In this document: one piece after another, positions 32,080-42,392 of the stretch
How the letters are laid out: every line of letters begins with the position of its first letter
Numbering within the stretch: position 1 is the first letter of the stretch
Source of the DNA: Beverwykella pulmonaria
Lineage: Eukaryota > Ascomycota > Dothideomycetes > Pleosporales > Melanommataceae
Assembly (NCBI GenBank): GCA_001599595.1
Contig: BCHH01000003.1
Span: 1,407,364 to 1,450,972, forward strand
DNA length: 43,609 nt
Reading direction: 5' to 3'
The notes under the pieces: model-generated
The model's database searches: none
Seen by the model: only the letters and a program-made list of their open reading frames with translations
What the model was told of the DNA's origin: nothing
Position numbers and translations under genes: made by a program

Positions 32080-34842
32080 AGATTTGGGTTCAAGGCGGGA
32101 TTTATGGGCATATCTTGAATATTGGGAATTGTGAATTGGAGGCTTGGCGTTAGTGGTTTTCAGAAGCGTGGCGTTGGTTCACAGGGTTGGCATATTCATA
32201 CTACTGTCTTCAAAATAGCTCATTCACTCACCCTAACAGCTACATCTATTCACTGTTCTCGCTCGCAACTGCAAAGCCCCCAGAAGCACCAAAAGTACAG
32301 CAAGCATAGCAGTTCCCACATCAAGCCCCAGCTGAGGGTCCCTCTAGCCAAACCCAGTTCCTATTCCGCTAAAAATGAAGAATATAAAGGCCGTGAGATA
32401 TTAATATGAAGCCACCATTTCATCGAGTCCGAGGCATACGCAAAAAGCTTGTGTATCGGATGAATTGTCACACCGATTATGCATATTAGCGAATATGCAG
32501 TTTGCTATGATGTTCGAATCGGGTGTTAATAAAGCTGGGTCGTGGAATGCGTTTGTGAGGAAGTGGTCTTTAGCTATCCTTCGGCAATTTCGAGTCGTTA
32601 TTCTTTAGGATTCGATATCAAGAGACTACAGACCGTGTTAGTGCTGTTGCATGTTGTAGACAAGGCGGTTGTACGAAGGAGCTTGCTTATAGTAAGGAAT
32701 ATTGGAGCAATGTTTGCAAGCATAGTAAAACCACATTTAGAAAATAAGGTAGTGCTTTACAACCCTCGATTGACTCTTTTACCCTCCTCTTGAGTTACTC
32801 GTATGGGTATTTCTCGCTAAAACCAATTCTTTCGTACCCTGGTAAGGGTTGCGGTTCCGGTAGTGATGTTTTGCATGAACATTGAACGGCGTATAGCATC
32901 ATGCCTGAGTGTAAGCCGAAAATTTTGGGATGCTCTGATCGCAGATCTTGTCGATAATCTGAGCGTCGTTAAAGTTGGGTGCGATAGTGATAGCAGGCGT
33001 GGAGGAGTCGTCACAAGGAGGTAAGAGTGTGTACATAGAAATTTCTGCTAACCGCATATTTAAGAAGCTTCATGGTATAAATTAACTCCTTGAAACATGG
33101 GTATAACCCTGCCTTCTAACTACAATATCAATAGGCCGCATGTAATTAGTGGCGGGTTGGATAAAAGATGGGAATGTAAATTTATTTGCTAGCTGCTTGT
33201 TGAATATTGTTCCGCGGTTAGATTCTACTACACCATAGGTAGTAAGATACAGAGAAAGAGGTGACTTTATTGAACAACAACCACGGCCAGAGCGGCAACT
33301 GGTAACGTATCCCCATTCCATGAGCAACATACCCATATGATAAATGACCCCATTTCTGCGGCTCATCTAGCGCCACACCCATCAAATTATTCTCCAAATA
33401 AGTGCTGAAAAGGTATTCCAACTTTACCACAAATCTCGTCAGTACACTCGCATCTGTCTCAAGCGGAATCTTCCCATTCTGCGCGAGCATGACGAAGCAC
33501 CCACTCGAATGGCACACAGGGTGATGTGCGTAAAACACCTCCCCAATTTCTCCCTGGCGAAATTATGGGTAAGCCTGTGCTGAACTTCGATTTCTGTAGC
33601 GCCTTGTACGGTTTGAATAGGATCTGGATGCAACGCTCTGTTATTCGGCGTTTTGGGAGAAGTGGGATGAGAGGGAGGGGTTGACAGCGTTGCTGTTGGT
33701 GTATGGCACGGGCCTAGGGAAGAGTTAGTGGGATATAGCCCCAGGTATAGTTTTGTAGATACGGAGGGGACGGCGGGATCGCGACATAGGAGTAAAATAT
33801 ACTTGATGTTGGTGATATGTGCCTCAATATTATACGTTTCTTCGATCCAATCGGGACCCCGACTCGCCTTTTCAATAGTCTTAGAGTTGATCTCAAATAC
33901 CTTTTGACGATGTGTCACCACGCTCTAGTTCGTGATATCAGGAAGGACCAATTTAGTGTCATTTACCTTAACAGAGACGAGAATGAGACGGGTGATGTAG
34001 TGTGCGGACCATTTGTAGATTTATGTAGAGTGTATTGTCCAGACCCGCTGACAAGGGAGTCCTCGATGCATGTAGTAGGCGGAGCTGCTATGCTGGGGCA
34101 ACCAGATAGGAGGTACGACCACGCGAAGATCTGAATGCTGGTCAAAGGGTTGCGGAAGCTGCAATTGGTGAAATTAGGGTGTTGGAAGTATATAGATGTT
34201 GGAGATAGTGCGAGTAAGTTTATGTAGAAGAGATGGCTATCAAAGACGGTAAGGTGCTCGCTGGCGTAGCGCTAGCGTTTTGCCCCGAAATGTCGGCATT
34301 GTCTGTCTGCTTATGCGGAAGAGGAAGGACTGGAGGACTGGAGACTAGATTGGAGGATCGGAGACTAGAACATGGCCTAGCAAAACACATACTCTACAAA
34401 GCAATACAATGCAATAAATTCGTTGATTTCGCTTTGAACACTATTATAGAGTAACGTTTCCTCAGCGTTCTCTAGTGTAGATTGAACCCCTTAGTCTGTA
34501 CCTACTACGCCTAAACTATCTAAAGAGGACATGTGGTCGAGCAGAAAAAAACGCGAGGCGTGTAGCTAAGGTAGGATATTACAAGGTATATGTAAAAAAT
34601 ATCATGAGACGAAGAAGTATGAAGCCGGACAAAAAGAAGAAAATCCCGTCTTCCCCACCAGCAAGAAGCGAGCGAATGTGATCTATCTATACAGCGTCCT
34701 CGAATTCCCCTTTGGAATGAGCAACGGAAGCGAAAGAAGTATTATATCATGTGAACAAACCCTATGCAACGCTCCAAATCCCCTTCCCAAGCTTTTTCAC
34801 AAAACCGTCATATCATCACCCGTTCCCCATGATCTCGTCCAT
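32080..34842. other. Gene-poor AT-rich block
   Basis: About 2.8 kb between the arrestin-domain gene and the end of the ceramide synthase gene. The sequence is AT-rich with scattered short frames. A frameshifted remnant is suggested on the minus strand at 33218-34010. A 40-odd-codon open stretch on the minus strand near 32900-33040 (ending IPKFSAYTQA, stop) looks protein-like but is too short to call. Confidence 0.5.
33218..34010 (-). pseudogene. Possible frameshifted gene remnant, unrecognised
   Basis: On the minus strand, WSAHYITRLILVSVK (ending at 33967) can be spliced over a short putative intron (33925-33966, GTAAAT...ACTAG). The join leads to SVVTHRQKVFEINSKTIEKA and on through ITNIKYILLLCRDPAVPSVS. 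That frame runs to about 33541, where protein-like sequence continues one frame over as EVFYAHHPVCHSSGCFVMLA and VLTRFVVKLEYLFSTYLENN to 33218. This suggests one coding sequence with a 1-nt frameshift near 33541. The family is not recognised and the 42-nt intron is short. An alternative is chance openness in two frames. Confidence 0.3.
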
Positions 34843-36388
34843 TTATTTCTGGTTCTTCTTGCGCTCTCGTAACCTTGAGCTTACACTTCCAGGGGCATCT
34901 TCTGATGACGGAGCCTCGCCATTGACCAAAAGCTTCGGCGTGCCGTTCGCAACCCCGTTGCTCATCGACTTCTCGTTCTCCTTTCCCACTTCATTCTCCA
35001 GCTCCTCCAGATCGCTTTCCTCATACTCGCTCCGATCATCATCGGCAATCTCCGGGCTGACAATGAACCGATACGCAATCTTACAGATCAATGTCCACCA
35101 GTATAAATTGACTGCTTGAAGTGCTGCTAGGAGTCCGAAGGTAATGACTTGGGCGAGTCGGCATTTGTATTGTTCGGTTTCCCAGTTAAGTTCGAACGGC
35201 CCGACGGTCGAGAATTCCGTGGTGATGGAGTAGAGAATTTTAAGATTCAGATAGTGTCGGAGATAGCCCCAGGCACACATAAAGAGGAAGAAGTAGGGGC
35301 CTACAATAGGAGAGTCGACGTAGTTAATGACCTTAGAGGACTGGATGGTTTATTAGCGTTTTCCTACTCAACTTAGGAGAAGGTGCGTTTAGGTACTTAC
35401 CGCCAGGAAAAAGTCGGAGATGTCGTGCGTGATGTAGATTGCAATACCCATATATGTGAAATGGAACCGATAACTCAGCCAGATCAGCGCGAGTGTGATG
35501 AAGTGATGGGCAACCAATTCCTTGAAATCCTTCCTAGGCTTCTCCAGCATTAGAGCCAAGACAATTCCTTGTTGCGCCCAGTAAGCCGCTTGCAGCAGGT
35601 AATACGCCTTAAACACAGCCTCATGTGTCTTGTGCGGGAAACCCTCGTACATGGCCGTGGTGTTGAAGTACCAGATGGGCGTCCGCGACATGACCCACAG
35701 TCCATACGGCCCGAACACGCTGAAGTACACCGCAGTATAGAATTGCTCCATGAAGCGAGCCTGCTTGGCGCGGGATTTGATGCCGTACGCAATCGAAATG
35801 GGCTTGATGATCCGCTGCATGATGAACTCACGCGTGAAGGATAAGATGATAATATAGAAGGCCACGAAGGCCACGTCGCGTGGGCCTTTGCCATATTGGA
35901 TTGGAGCGTTTAGGTCTGAGCCGGACTCCCGCGGGAGGGGATACGAGAGGAAGAGGGCGGCCGAGATGGGGTTCGAGGGGTATGGGTACACGAAGTACAG
36001 CGAGACGATTGTGAGGGATAGGATTAGCGGACCGAGCCAGGTGTGGCGGATGCACTGGCGCTTCAGTTTCGAGACTGCTCTTCTGAGTGTGCGGCGTTTG
36101 GATCGGCGGGCGGGTTTGTCGGAGGAGAAGCGCTGGGCAAGTTAGACACGTGCTCTGAAAAAAGAAGAATATGGGATATAAGGAAAGAATTACCGAAGAA
36201 TCTGTGGGCGTCGTAGGAGGCGACTGTGAACCCAACGTCCCCAACGCTGCCACATCAGTGTCTCCTAGGAGCTCAACTCCGAGACTCTCGCTGCCAGACA
36301 TCCGCCGAGAGCGGATTTTGGTGCCATTCCGTGCGAGAAAATTCGGGCCATGTAGCGCAGGAAAGGGTTCGATATCGGAGGAAGCCAT
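34843..36388 (-). CDS. Ceramide synthase (Lag1/Lac1, TLC domain)
   Basis: Exons 36194..36388, 35401..36132 and 34843..35340 (minus) give 474 aa; introns are 61 and 60 nt, both phase 0. A polar N-terminus precedes several membrane spans. The TLC/Lag1 motif lies at about 272-309: AHHFITLALIWLSYRFHFTY with the catalytic His pair at 274-275, then THDISDFFLA with the essential acidic residues. A further membrane pair follows (AQVITFGLLAALQAVNLYWW), then an acidic C-terminal tail (EYEESDLEELENEVGKENEK). The enzyme joins a sphingoid base to acyl-CoA in the ER membrane, forming (phyto)ceramide. Filamentous fungi usually have LagA- and BarA-type enzymes with different acyl-chain preference; which one this is cannot be decided here. 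Acidic C-terminal residues in yeast Lag1 are CK2 sites. Confidence 0.93.
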
Positions 36389-36916
36389 CTTTGAACCTGG
36401 CAGCGTGAGAAAGTCGGGATGGAGCTGAGAGAGAAGGGGTTCGAAATCATAAATAAGATCACGGCTTGGCACTCAGTGATGATCGAGCCAAGCGATTCGC
36501 ACCTCTGATTCGTCCGCTCGGAAACCACAGCTTCTAATTTGAACGGGCCTCCAGCGTCCCGTCTTCAGGAATCCGCGGGGAGCGAAGCTTAGTTCAACAT
36601 CAGGTCGTGCTTTTTATACCTAGTTATCTCCAATTGGAGTATAGTGGGTTTGAGGGGGTGCGTTGTCGTGATTGTTTTCCGGCGCATCCAAGTGTTTTCA
36701 CGTGTTGGGTGTCGCTCAATTGATATTTTGAACCTCTTCAATTTTGGATACCTCTATGTACGCTACCGATTAAGTCTAATAATACAACAGCTGCCACTTA
36801 CTTATCGTCCCATTACGCTGTGTCTGCGTCCTGATAGCGCGGCTGGAAGAGCTTAGGAACGAATATCAACTTCAGTTCAACTTCTCGCCAAGCGTTCCCT
36901 CGCAAAAACTTCCCCT
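36389..36916. other. Intergenic region upstream of ceramide synthase gene
   Basis: About 530 bp holding the ceramide synthase promoter and the 3' flank of the UVRAG-like gene. No gene is seen. Confidence 0.5.
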
Positions 36917-38905
36917 TTAGCCAACTTCTCGTAGCTTACTCCCGGGTAGGCCCGCAGCCTTATGTTGGAATGAAGCTTTCAAGAACTTCGGCAGGCCGTT
37001 CGATTTCGTGTCGTTGGTTCCTGTTCTCGCCACACTTCCTACATCTTCCGGATCCTTCGGTTCGGGTGCGCCTGCGCTGCTTGCGGTCGCCAGACTGTCC
37101 ATGCTTCCTTTTCGCGATTGCACTCCATTGTGTCTCATAAGCCCTCTTATTCCTCCGGCTTTTCGGGCGGGTAACTCTCCTTTCCCAGCAGTTGCAACGA
37201 AGAGAAGGTATTTGAGGTTTGGCAATGTATGCCGTATGTCAATGGGTCTCAGTCCAAGGGAGTTCGAGAGTATCTCGATATTCTTGTTCAAGAGAAAAAC
37301 GCCGTATTCGAAGCGGTACCGGACTACGCCCTTCGTAAATAGGGGGTATGTTTGAAGGTTGCTTATTTTGCTTGTGTTCATGGAGAGAGGGTCTTCGATG
37401 GTGGATGTGGACCCGTTTGGAGCGACTGGGTAAGGGAGGATGACGGACAAGTACGGCGATAGTAGCGACACCACTTGAGCGACATAGCCAAGGGCAGCAG
37501 CGGTGACCACTTCGTCCACATCGTCGAGCTCGTTAGGCAATGGGAGGCCTCGGATCGTAAATGCGAGTGACTTTCCTGAGGGTATCGGTTCGATGGGGAA
37601 TATGATCTGCAGGTCTTCACATACCCGCCTTCGTTGGCCTGTAATCTCTTCTGTCGTCTTCTCAACAAGCTTTTTCGCTTCGTTGTGCTTGTCCCGCTCT
37701 GGGATCAACTCTTTTTCTATCTGCGCTTGAAGTTCTTGGCCTGCTTGCATCCGCTCCATCCGATACCGTATGTTGGCTTGCAGCTCGTCCCTCCTCCTCC
37801 TCACGGCTTCCACGCGTCGCTTCTCCGCGGCGACCGCAGCCTCCACAGTCCTGAGTCTTTCCTGAGCCTCTGGGACTTGCTCAAGAGTTGATTTTGCCTG
37901 CCTGCTCTCCTCTAGAATCGACTCAATTTCCTCTGCAATCTTGTCGCGCGAAGCTATGGCATCTTGGATGCAGTCATCCAAGGTCGATAATCGCATCAGG
38001 GCGTCATAAGTAGAAGACTGGAGTACGCGGCCATCTGGATGCTCTTTGGGAGGTGCAAGCATATCAGAACGAGCCATCTCCCGTATTGGTAGATCCGTGA
38101 AGCTGGTGTATATGCCGTCTGTCATGTGGAATAGGATGCAATTTTGGGGCAGAGGGTGTTTAAACCTCCCCAGCGTTTTCCCAATGAATTGTAGTGCCCT
38201 CAGATGCACGCTAAAGTCAACAAGATATTGCCATCCCTGCGTATGCTCGTTCTTTGCCCAGACCTTGACCGTGAGCTTGTCCAGTCTTGTCACGCCTGGT
38301 CCGCAGGATCCGAGGTCGAAGAATCGGAAGTTGGGGTTCATGGCCTTGTCCACAATCTCGGAGATATACACAGGGTCTTCCTGTCCATCCACGTGGAGAG
38401 AGAAGAATGTGTCTGCCATGCGACCGCTGGTAATGTCCTCCAGCTTCTTTTGCCTTGTCAGCGGACTCGCGCCCGACCACTCCATTGTGCTTCGTCTGCG
38501 CAGCCCCTTGGGCATGGCAGGTTTTGCAGATTTCCTCGGAGACCCAGGCTGGTGCGCTTCGCCATTGCTGCGTCTGGCGCCATCCTCGGTGGATTTCAAG
38601 TCGCTCGAAGACCTTGAATGGGCCAGGCTTTTGTTCTCCTTTAACGCCAATGCCTTTGTCGGGGACTTCAGGGTACTCGGTATCGCATCATCATCGATCG
38701 TCTTCCCCCGCGGTCGCAAAGGTGCAGAAGTGAGTGTGAGGTTGCGGATGGTGATACCTTGGAGATGTCTAAGCTTCCGGTTCTACGTGTACTAGTTAGT
38801 TGAGCCGGGCACATCTGAGGAGACACTCACGTATGGTAACAGCCACGGGCGCTCACGAGGCGGCGGCGGCGGAGGAGAAGAGTCGGCTTGCTCATCGCCT
38901 GCCAT
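36917..38905 (-). CDS. UVRAG/Vps38-like PI3-kinase complex subunit
   Basis: Exons 38831..38905 and 36917..38782 (minus), joined over a 48-nt intron, encode 646 aa. The first exon codes for 25 residues with a polyproline run (PPPPPP). A C2-like region (about 130-270) contains FFSLHVDGQEDPVYISEIVD and KLTVKVWAKNEHTQGWQYLV. A coiled coil (about 290-400) is rich in Glu/Arg/Gln (AQERLRTVEAAVAAEKRRVE). The C-terminal part resembles the UVRAG/Atg14 (PF10186) end: SLAFTIRGLPLPNELDDVDE, then AALGYVAQVVSLLSPYLSVI. UVRAG/Vps38 belongs to Vps34 PI3-kinase complex II with Vps15 and Vps30, making PI3P on endosomes. The long Ser-rich C-terminus is probably disordered. Atg14 of complex I is the alternative but usually has N-terminal cysteines, absent here. 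Confidence 0.82.
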
Positions 38906-39246
38906 GCTGTGTTACTTAGAGCTCGTCGGCCTCAACCTGGTGAAGTGATAGCAAAGTTGGCAGAGGGTCAGAGGGCGGGTGGTTGGCGCATCACAGGCTC
39001 GTTCTGTACGTGTAGGAGAGGGCCATCGAGTAGCAATATTCCTCATGGTAGCCCAATAGCCGCACAGTGGTGAATCAAACACGTGAAGCGTGGAGTTGTC
39101 GCACCGCAATTGGCACGCGGATGGAGTGGCAGCTCCGCGATTCGGTGGTCCGTGCGGCCGAGATTTCGACTGACCTCTGGACCTCCATTTTGCTTCTGCT
39201 TGCATCAACACCTCACGCTCGTCCCATTGACCTTCCCCCCACCGCA
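38906..39246. promoter_or_regulatory. Shared divergent intergenic region, Vps38-like / mL67
   Basis: Only 341 bp separate the ATG at 38905 (minus) from the preferred ATG at 39247 (plus), so the two genes probably share a bidirectional promoter. If the upstream in-frame ATG at 39121 is used for mL67, the gap shrinks to 215 bp. No distinct TATA box was noted. Confidence 0.5.
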
Positions 39247-40899
39247 ATGCCACGACCTCCAGTCAGGGTGCGGCTGAATAAGGTGCGCTTCCGGCCGCCT
39301 AGGGAGCGCACCGTACCTATGATGCCCAGAATAAAAGTTGAACATGGGTGGAAGGGGACCCTCAGCGACCGCCCCGAGCAGGTAGCCAACGTCCAGCGCA
39401 AAGCCCGTCTCATCGCCGAGCACATGTCTAGACCGGACACGCCAATGGATGTACAAAAGCTCGCCAATGCCACATGGCGGAAGGGCCCTGGACAGAAGAT
39501 CAAAGCGGAGAAACCCTTCACCCTGCGGGACCTTGCCGACCCCGATGGATACTTCCCCGAGCATGGACAGCTCATCTTCGTATTCAGGAATGTCCAGACG
39601 AACCAGATTCTGTATTCACTCACCGAAGTCCTCGACGAATCGCACCTCAAGCAAATTCCCTTCTTTGCCAAGCACTCCACCCCGCCCTCGCTCCGCCGTG
39701 ACATCTGGACACCGCACTGCGTTGTAAGCTTCCCGACTCCTGAGCAAGGCCACAACGCCTTCCGCAAGCTTCGCGAGTTCCGCAAGATGCACGAGCTGTG
39801 TTGGGACAAGACAGACCCCGAGTGGATAGGAGAGACAGACAAAACGAGGATGAGGAGGATCATGAACCAGAAAGCAAATACCACAGCCGATCTGGCAAAG
39901 GTTTTGTCCATGCAGGTAGAGCAGGGTGTGTGGATGGAGCAAAACGTGAAGGACCGCGAGAAGGAGACGAAGGAGTTTCTGTTTGGCAAAGGAGAGGTGA
40001 ATATTCACCCAGAGAAGGAGAAAAAATACAGAAAGCGAAGAGAAGAGTTGATGAAAGGGAAATGGCCAGCCATCAAGGAAATGGCCAAGCTCGCTGAGAC
40101 GGGAGAGCTCAACCGGCTGGCGGTCGAATTGAAGAATTTGACATGGCGGCTCGAGCGCATACGACCAGGCAAGAACGACAAGCTCAAGGTGCGCCTCGAG
40201 AAGGCTATTCTGGCCAATAAGAACCGCACGAACAGACTGCTATGGGCACGGCGAAAGGCTTATGCGTTCATGAAAGCCCAAGAAGTGTTGGAGAAGCAGG
40301 CCACCGCCAAAGATAAGAGGGTAGAAAAACTGGAGAAATCTATTCATTGGCTCGAAGAAGGTCTAAAAAGGCTGACGCTCGCGACGAGAAAGAAGGAACA
40401 CGAGGAGCAGATTGCTGAACTGAAAGAAGAACTCAAGATCGCGCAAGAGGAAGCGGACGAGAAAGCCCAAATAGCTCGTGAAAAGGCAGAAGCAGAAGAC
40501 CACCACGCCGCTCGATCCATCCTCCCTCGCCATCTCACCATCCCGCTCCCGACGCCGTACCAAGCTAATATCGAAATCCAATGGGCAGATCTCTTAGACG
40601 CTGAGTTCGCGAAGGGCGAGTGGCCCAATGGTGTCGAGCACGCCGTTTTGCCGCTCACCGAACAACGGACACAAACTATTCCTATGCGGCCTCAAGAATT
40701 TGAAGATGCAGTCGAACAAGACCGACAGCGCATTTTCGAAGAGTGGCTAACGGAATTTGAAAAGGCGAATCCCGGACCAAATGGCCCGGGGGTTCCTTTT
40801 GCTAAGGACAGGGTGGAGGAGAAAGAGGAAAAGAGAGGTCTGGGCAAGTACATGCCGTTTCCTGCACTCAGGAACCCGTTCAAGCGTGCGGAGGCCTAA
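39247..40899 (+). CDS. MHR1: Mitochondrial large-subunit ribosomal protein mL67 (Mhr1)
   Basis: An uninterrupted 550-aa frame runs from the ATG at 39247 (MPRPPVRVRLNKVRFRPPRE). The frame is open upstream, with another ATG at 39121, but the Arg-rich start at 39247 fits the family. The Mhr1 domain (PF12829) follows: GYFPEHGQLIFVFRNVQTNQ, ILYSLTEVLDESHLKQIPFF, RRDIWTPHCVVSFPTPEQGH, NAFRKLREFRKMHELCWD. Past residue 220 there is a long Lys/Glu/Arg helical region (two coiled-coil segments, about 290-430) and a basic C-terminus. Yeast Mhr1 is a mitoribosomal protein also described in mtDNA recombination. It is much shorter (about 226 aa), so the C-terminal extension is a filamentous-fungal feature. 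Mitochondrial location is inferred from the family and basic N-terminus. Confidence 0.93.
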   Translation: MPRPPVRVRLNKVRFRPPRERTVPMMPRIKVEHGWKGTLSDRPEQVANVQRKARLIAEHMSRPDTPMDVQKLANATWRKGPGQKIKAEKPFTLRDLADPDGYFPEHGQLIFVFRNVQTNQILYSLTEVLDESHLKQIPFFAKHSTPPSLRRDIWTPHCVVSFPTPEQGHNAFRKLREFRKMHELCWDKTDPEWIGETDKTRMRRIMNQKANTTADLAKVLSMQVEQGVWMEQNVKDREKETKEFLFGKGEVNIHPEKEKKYRKRREELMKGKWPAIKEMAKLAETGELNRLAVELKNLTWRLERIRPGKNDKLKVRLEKAILANKNRTNRLLWARRKAYAFMKAQEVLEKQATAKDKRVEKLEKSIHWLEEGLKRLTLATRKKEHEEQIAELKEELKIAQEEADEKAQIAREKAEAEDHHAARSILPRHLTIPLPTPYQANIEIQWADLLDAEFAKGEWPNGVEHAVLPLTEQRTQTIPMRPQEFEDAVEQDRQRIFEEWLTEFEKANPGPNGPGVPFAKDRVEEKEEKRGLGKYMPFPALRNPFKRAEA

Positions 40900-41350
40900 T
40901 AAAGCATTGCGGTCTCGCGTATGCTGCAGAGGATGTTATGGGCGCATGTTGGACACGAAGATTCTGTATCATATTGCATAGACTGCTGTCTAGATGTATT
41001 ATATACATGTATCCACATTTGAAGCTGGACAACTCTTCCCTCGATGAACGCTATTTTGATGCTCCAAGCAGCGCGGACTTGCGTCAACTTCCATCTTCTC
41101 TCAACAGCATAGTTCTAGTTTCTGTATTTACACGCCTTGGGAGTCAAGTTCAATCCGTCAAGTTCCATCCCCCACACCGATAATTGTAGTTTTGGGGATT
41201 GCTTTGACAACGTGTAGTAATCAGGGTCCCGTTTAAGCAAGCTCTTGAGCGGAAACTTGCAAGTTAGTTGAACACAAATAGAAACGAATATAGAACACTC
41301 GAATTTGGACTTGCGTTGAAATATCTACAAATAGAAGTGGAAAGAATATA

Positions 41351-41640
41351 TGTAACGTCCGTCCCTAGGTCACGCAAAACCCACCATGCCGCAAAATATG
41401 AGGGGTACTTTGACTTTGTTGGTCTCACAGGGCTATTGCAATAGCAATGGGGGTTCTCAAAGGGGGTAATAATTCGTTGTGTCTATCTTGAAGCGGTGCA
41501 GCGGAGGGAATACCATCAACCTCACCGCCGCGTGCACTAGCCTAGCATGGCTAGTGCCCCACGTGATTCCCACGTTCTATATACTCCCAACAGACTTCGA
41601 GCGGCTATAACTTTGCGTACACGTTGAGTTTCACTAAAAT
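41351..41640 (+). mobile_element. Possible LTR-like fragment
   Basis: The stretch begins TGTAACGTCC, a start common to fungal Ty3-type LTRs. It continues with a CACGTGATTCCC segment and TATATACTCC around 41560-41582. No matching CA-ended terminus or 5-bp target duplication was found, so the right end is arbitrary and the call is weak. Confidence 0.2.
41534..41557. repeat. Perfect 9-bp inverted repeat (hairpin)
   Basis: GCACTAGCC at 41534-41542 and GGCTAGTGC at 41549-41557 are exact reverse complements separated by six bases (TAGCAT). No run of T follows that would mark an obvious terminator. Its role is unknown. Confidence 0.75.
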
Positions 41641-42029
41641 TGTGTATAAATAATGTACTCTTATTTATAAATTACGTTTGCATCGTCGCATTCGCGCTTA
41701 ATTTGCAGAGAGCTCCCTTCCATAGCGTGACAGGGTTCATTCCCTGTAGCACCACCATCAAGCTCTCACTACTCCATAATACTCATGAACGATCTTATCG
41801 AGCCTTAGAGCCTCGCTATAATTCTGAGAAGTTCTCATCAGCCTTGTGCTTGCTGTCGCGCACAAATTCAGTCGGTACATATGATTGAACAAACTACCGA
41901 TTTCGGCTAGTGCAAAACGACTCTGCCCTAGGCCTGTGGCTGTGCGGAGTCTTCGCGGGTGGGCCGACCTCAGCCTTGCAGCCTTGGCCATGCCTCCAGT
42001 TAACCAACTCTCTGAAAACACTTACAAAA

Positions 42030-42042
42030 TTCGCCACCTCAC
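42030..42042. repeat. Target-site duplication, left copy
   Basis: The 13-mer TTCGCCACCTCAC is identical to 43251-43263. The two copies bracket the LINE fragment exactly, on the side of its 3' simple-repeat tail. Confidence 0.85.
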
Positions 42043-42064
42043 GTGTGTGTGTGTGTGTGTGTGT
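42043..42064. repeat. (GT)11 / (AC)11 microsatellite tail of the LINE
   Basis: Eleven uninterrupted GT units on the plus strand, which is (AC)11 at the 3' end of the LINE. It abuts the left target-site duplication and stands in the place a poly(A) tail would occupy. Confidence 0.9.
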
Positions 42065-42392
42065 TCTATTATGGCCATGCACCCTATGGGTATGGGCCGT
42101 TACAAAGCGCCAACTATGTACATTCTGTTATCAAACACCTGCTCCATTTCAGAAGCCAACCATGAGACCTGTTGATCGCATATCTAGCACCTTGCTCAAC
42201 ATAGGAAAGTAAGAAAAGAGATACGCTACCGTATGCTGTGAGTATTGTTTTTGGAAGTTGATAGTGAGCCAGGTTGTTTTCTGGGGTCCCCCATCCGCAG
42301 GGTGATTCCGGCGTCGTGCGCTTCTTAATCGGCAGCGCGCTGGCGGAGGCTTTGGTAGTAGCTCGCTGCCAACTTATTTTTGTTGTAGCTAG

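Larger units (their letters stand above)
40900..42042. other. AT-rich intergenic block, left flank of the LINE
   Basis: About 1.1 kb with no supported gene. It includes the 3' flank of mL67, an LTR-like stretch from 41351 and a hairpin at 41534-41557. It ends in the left copy of the LINE target-site duplication. Confidence 0.5.

Noticed and set aside
39213..39989. 258-codon minus-strand frame
   Set aside because: Antisense to the conserved Mhr1 domain of mL67.
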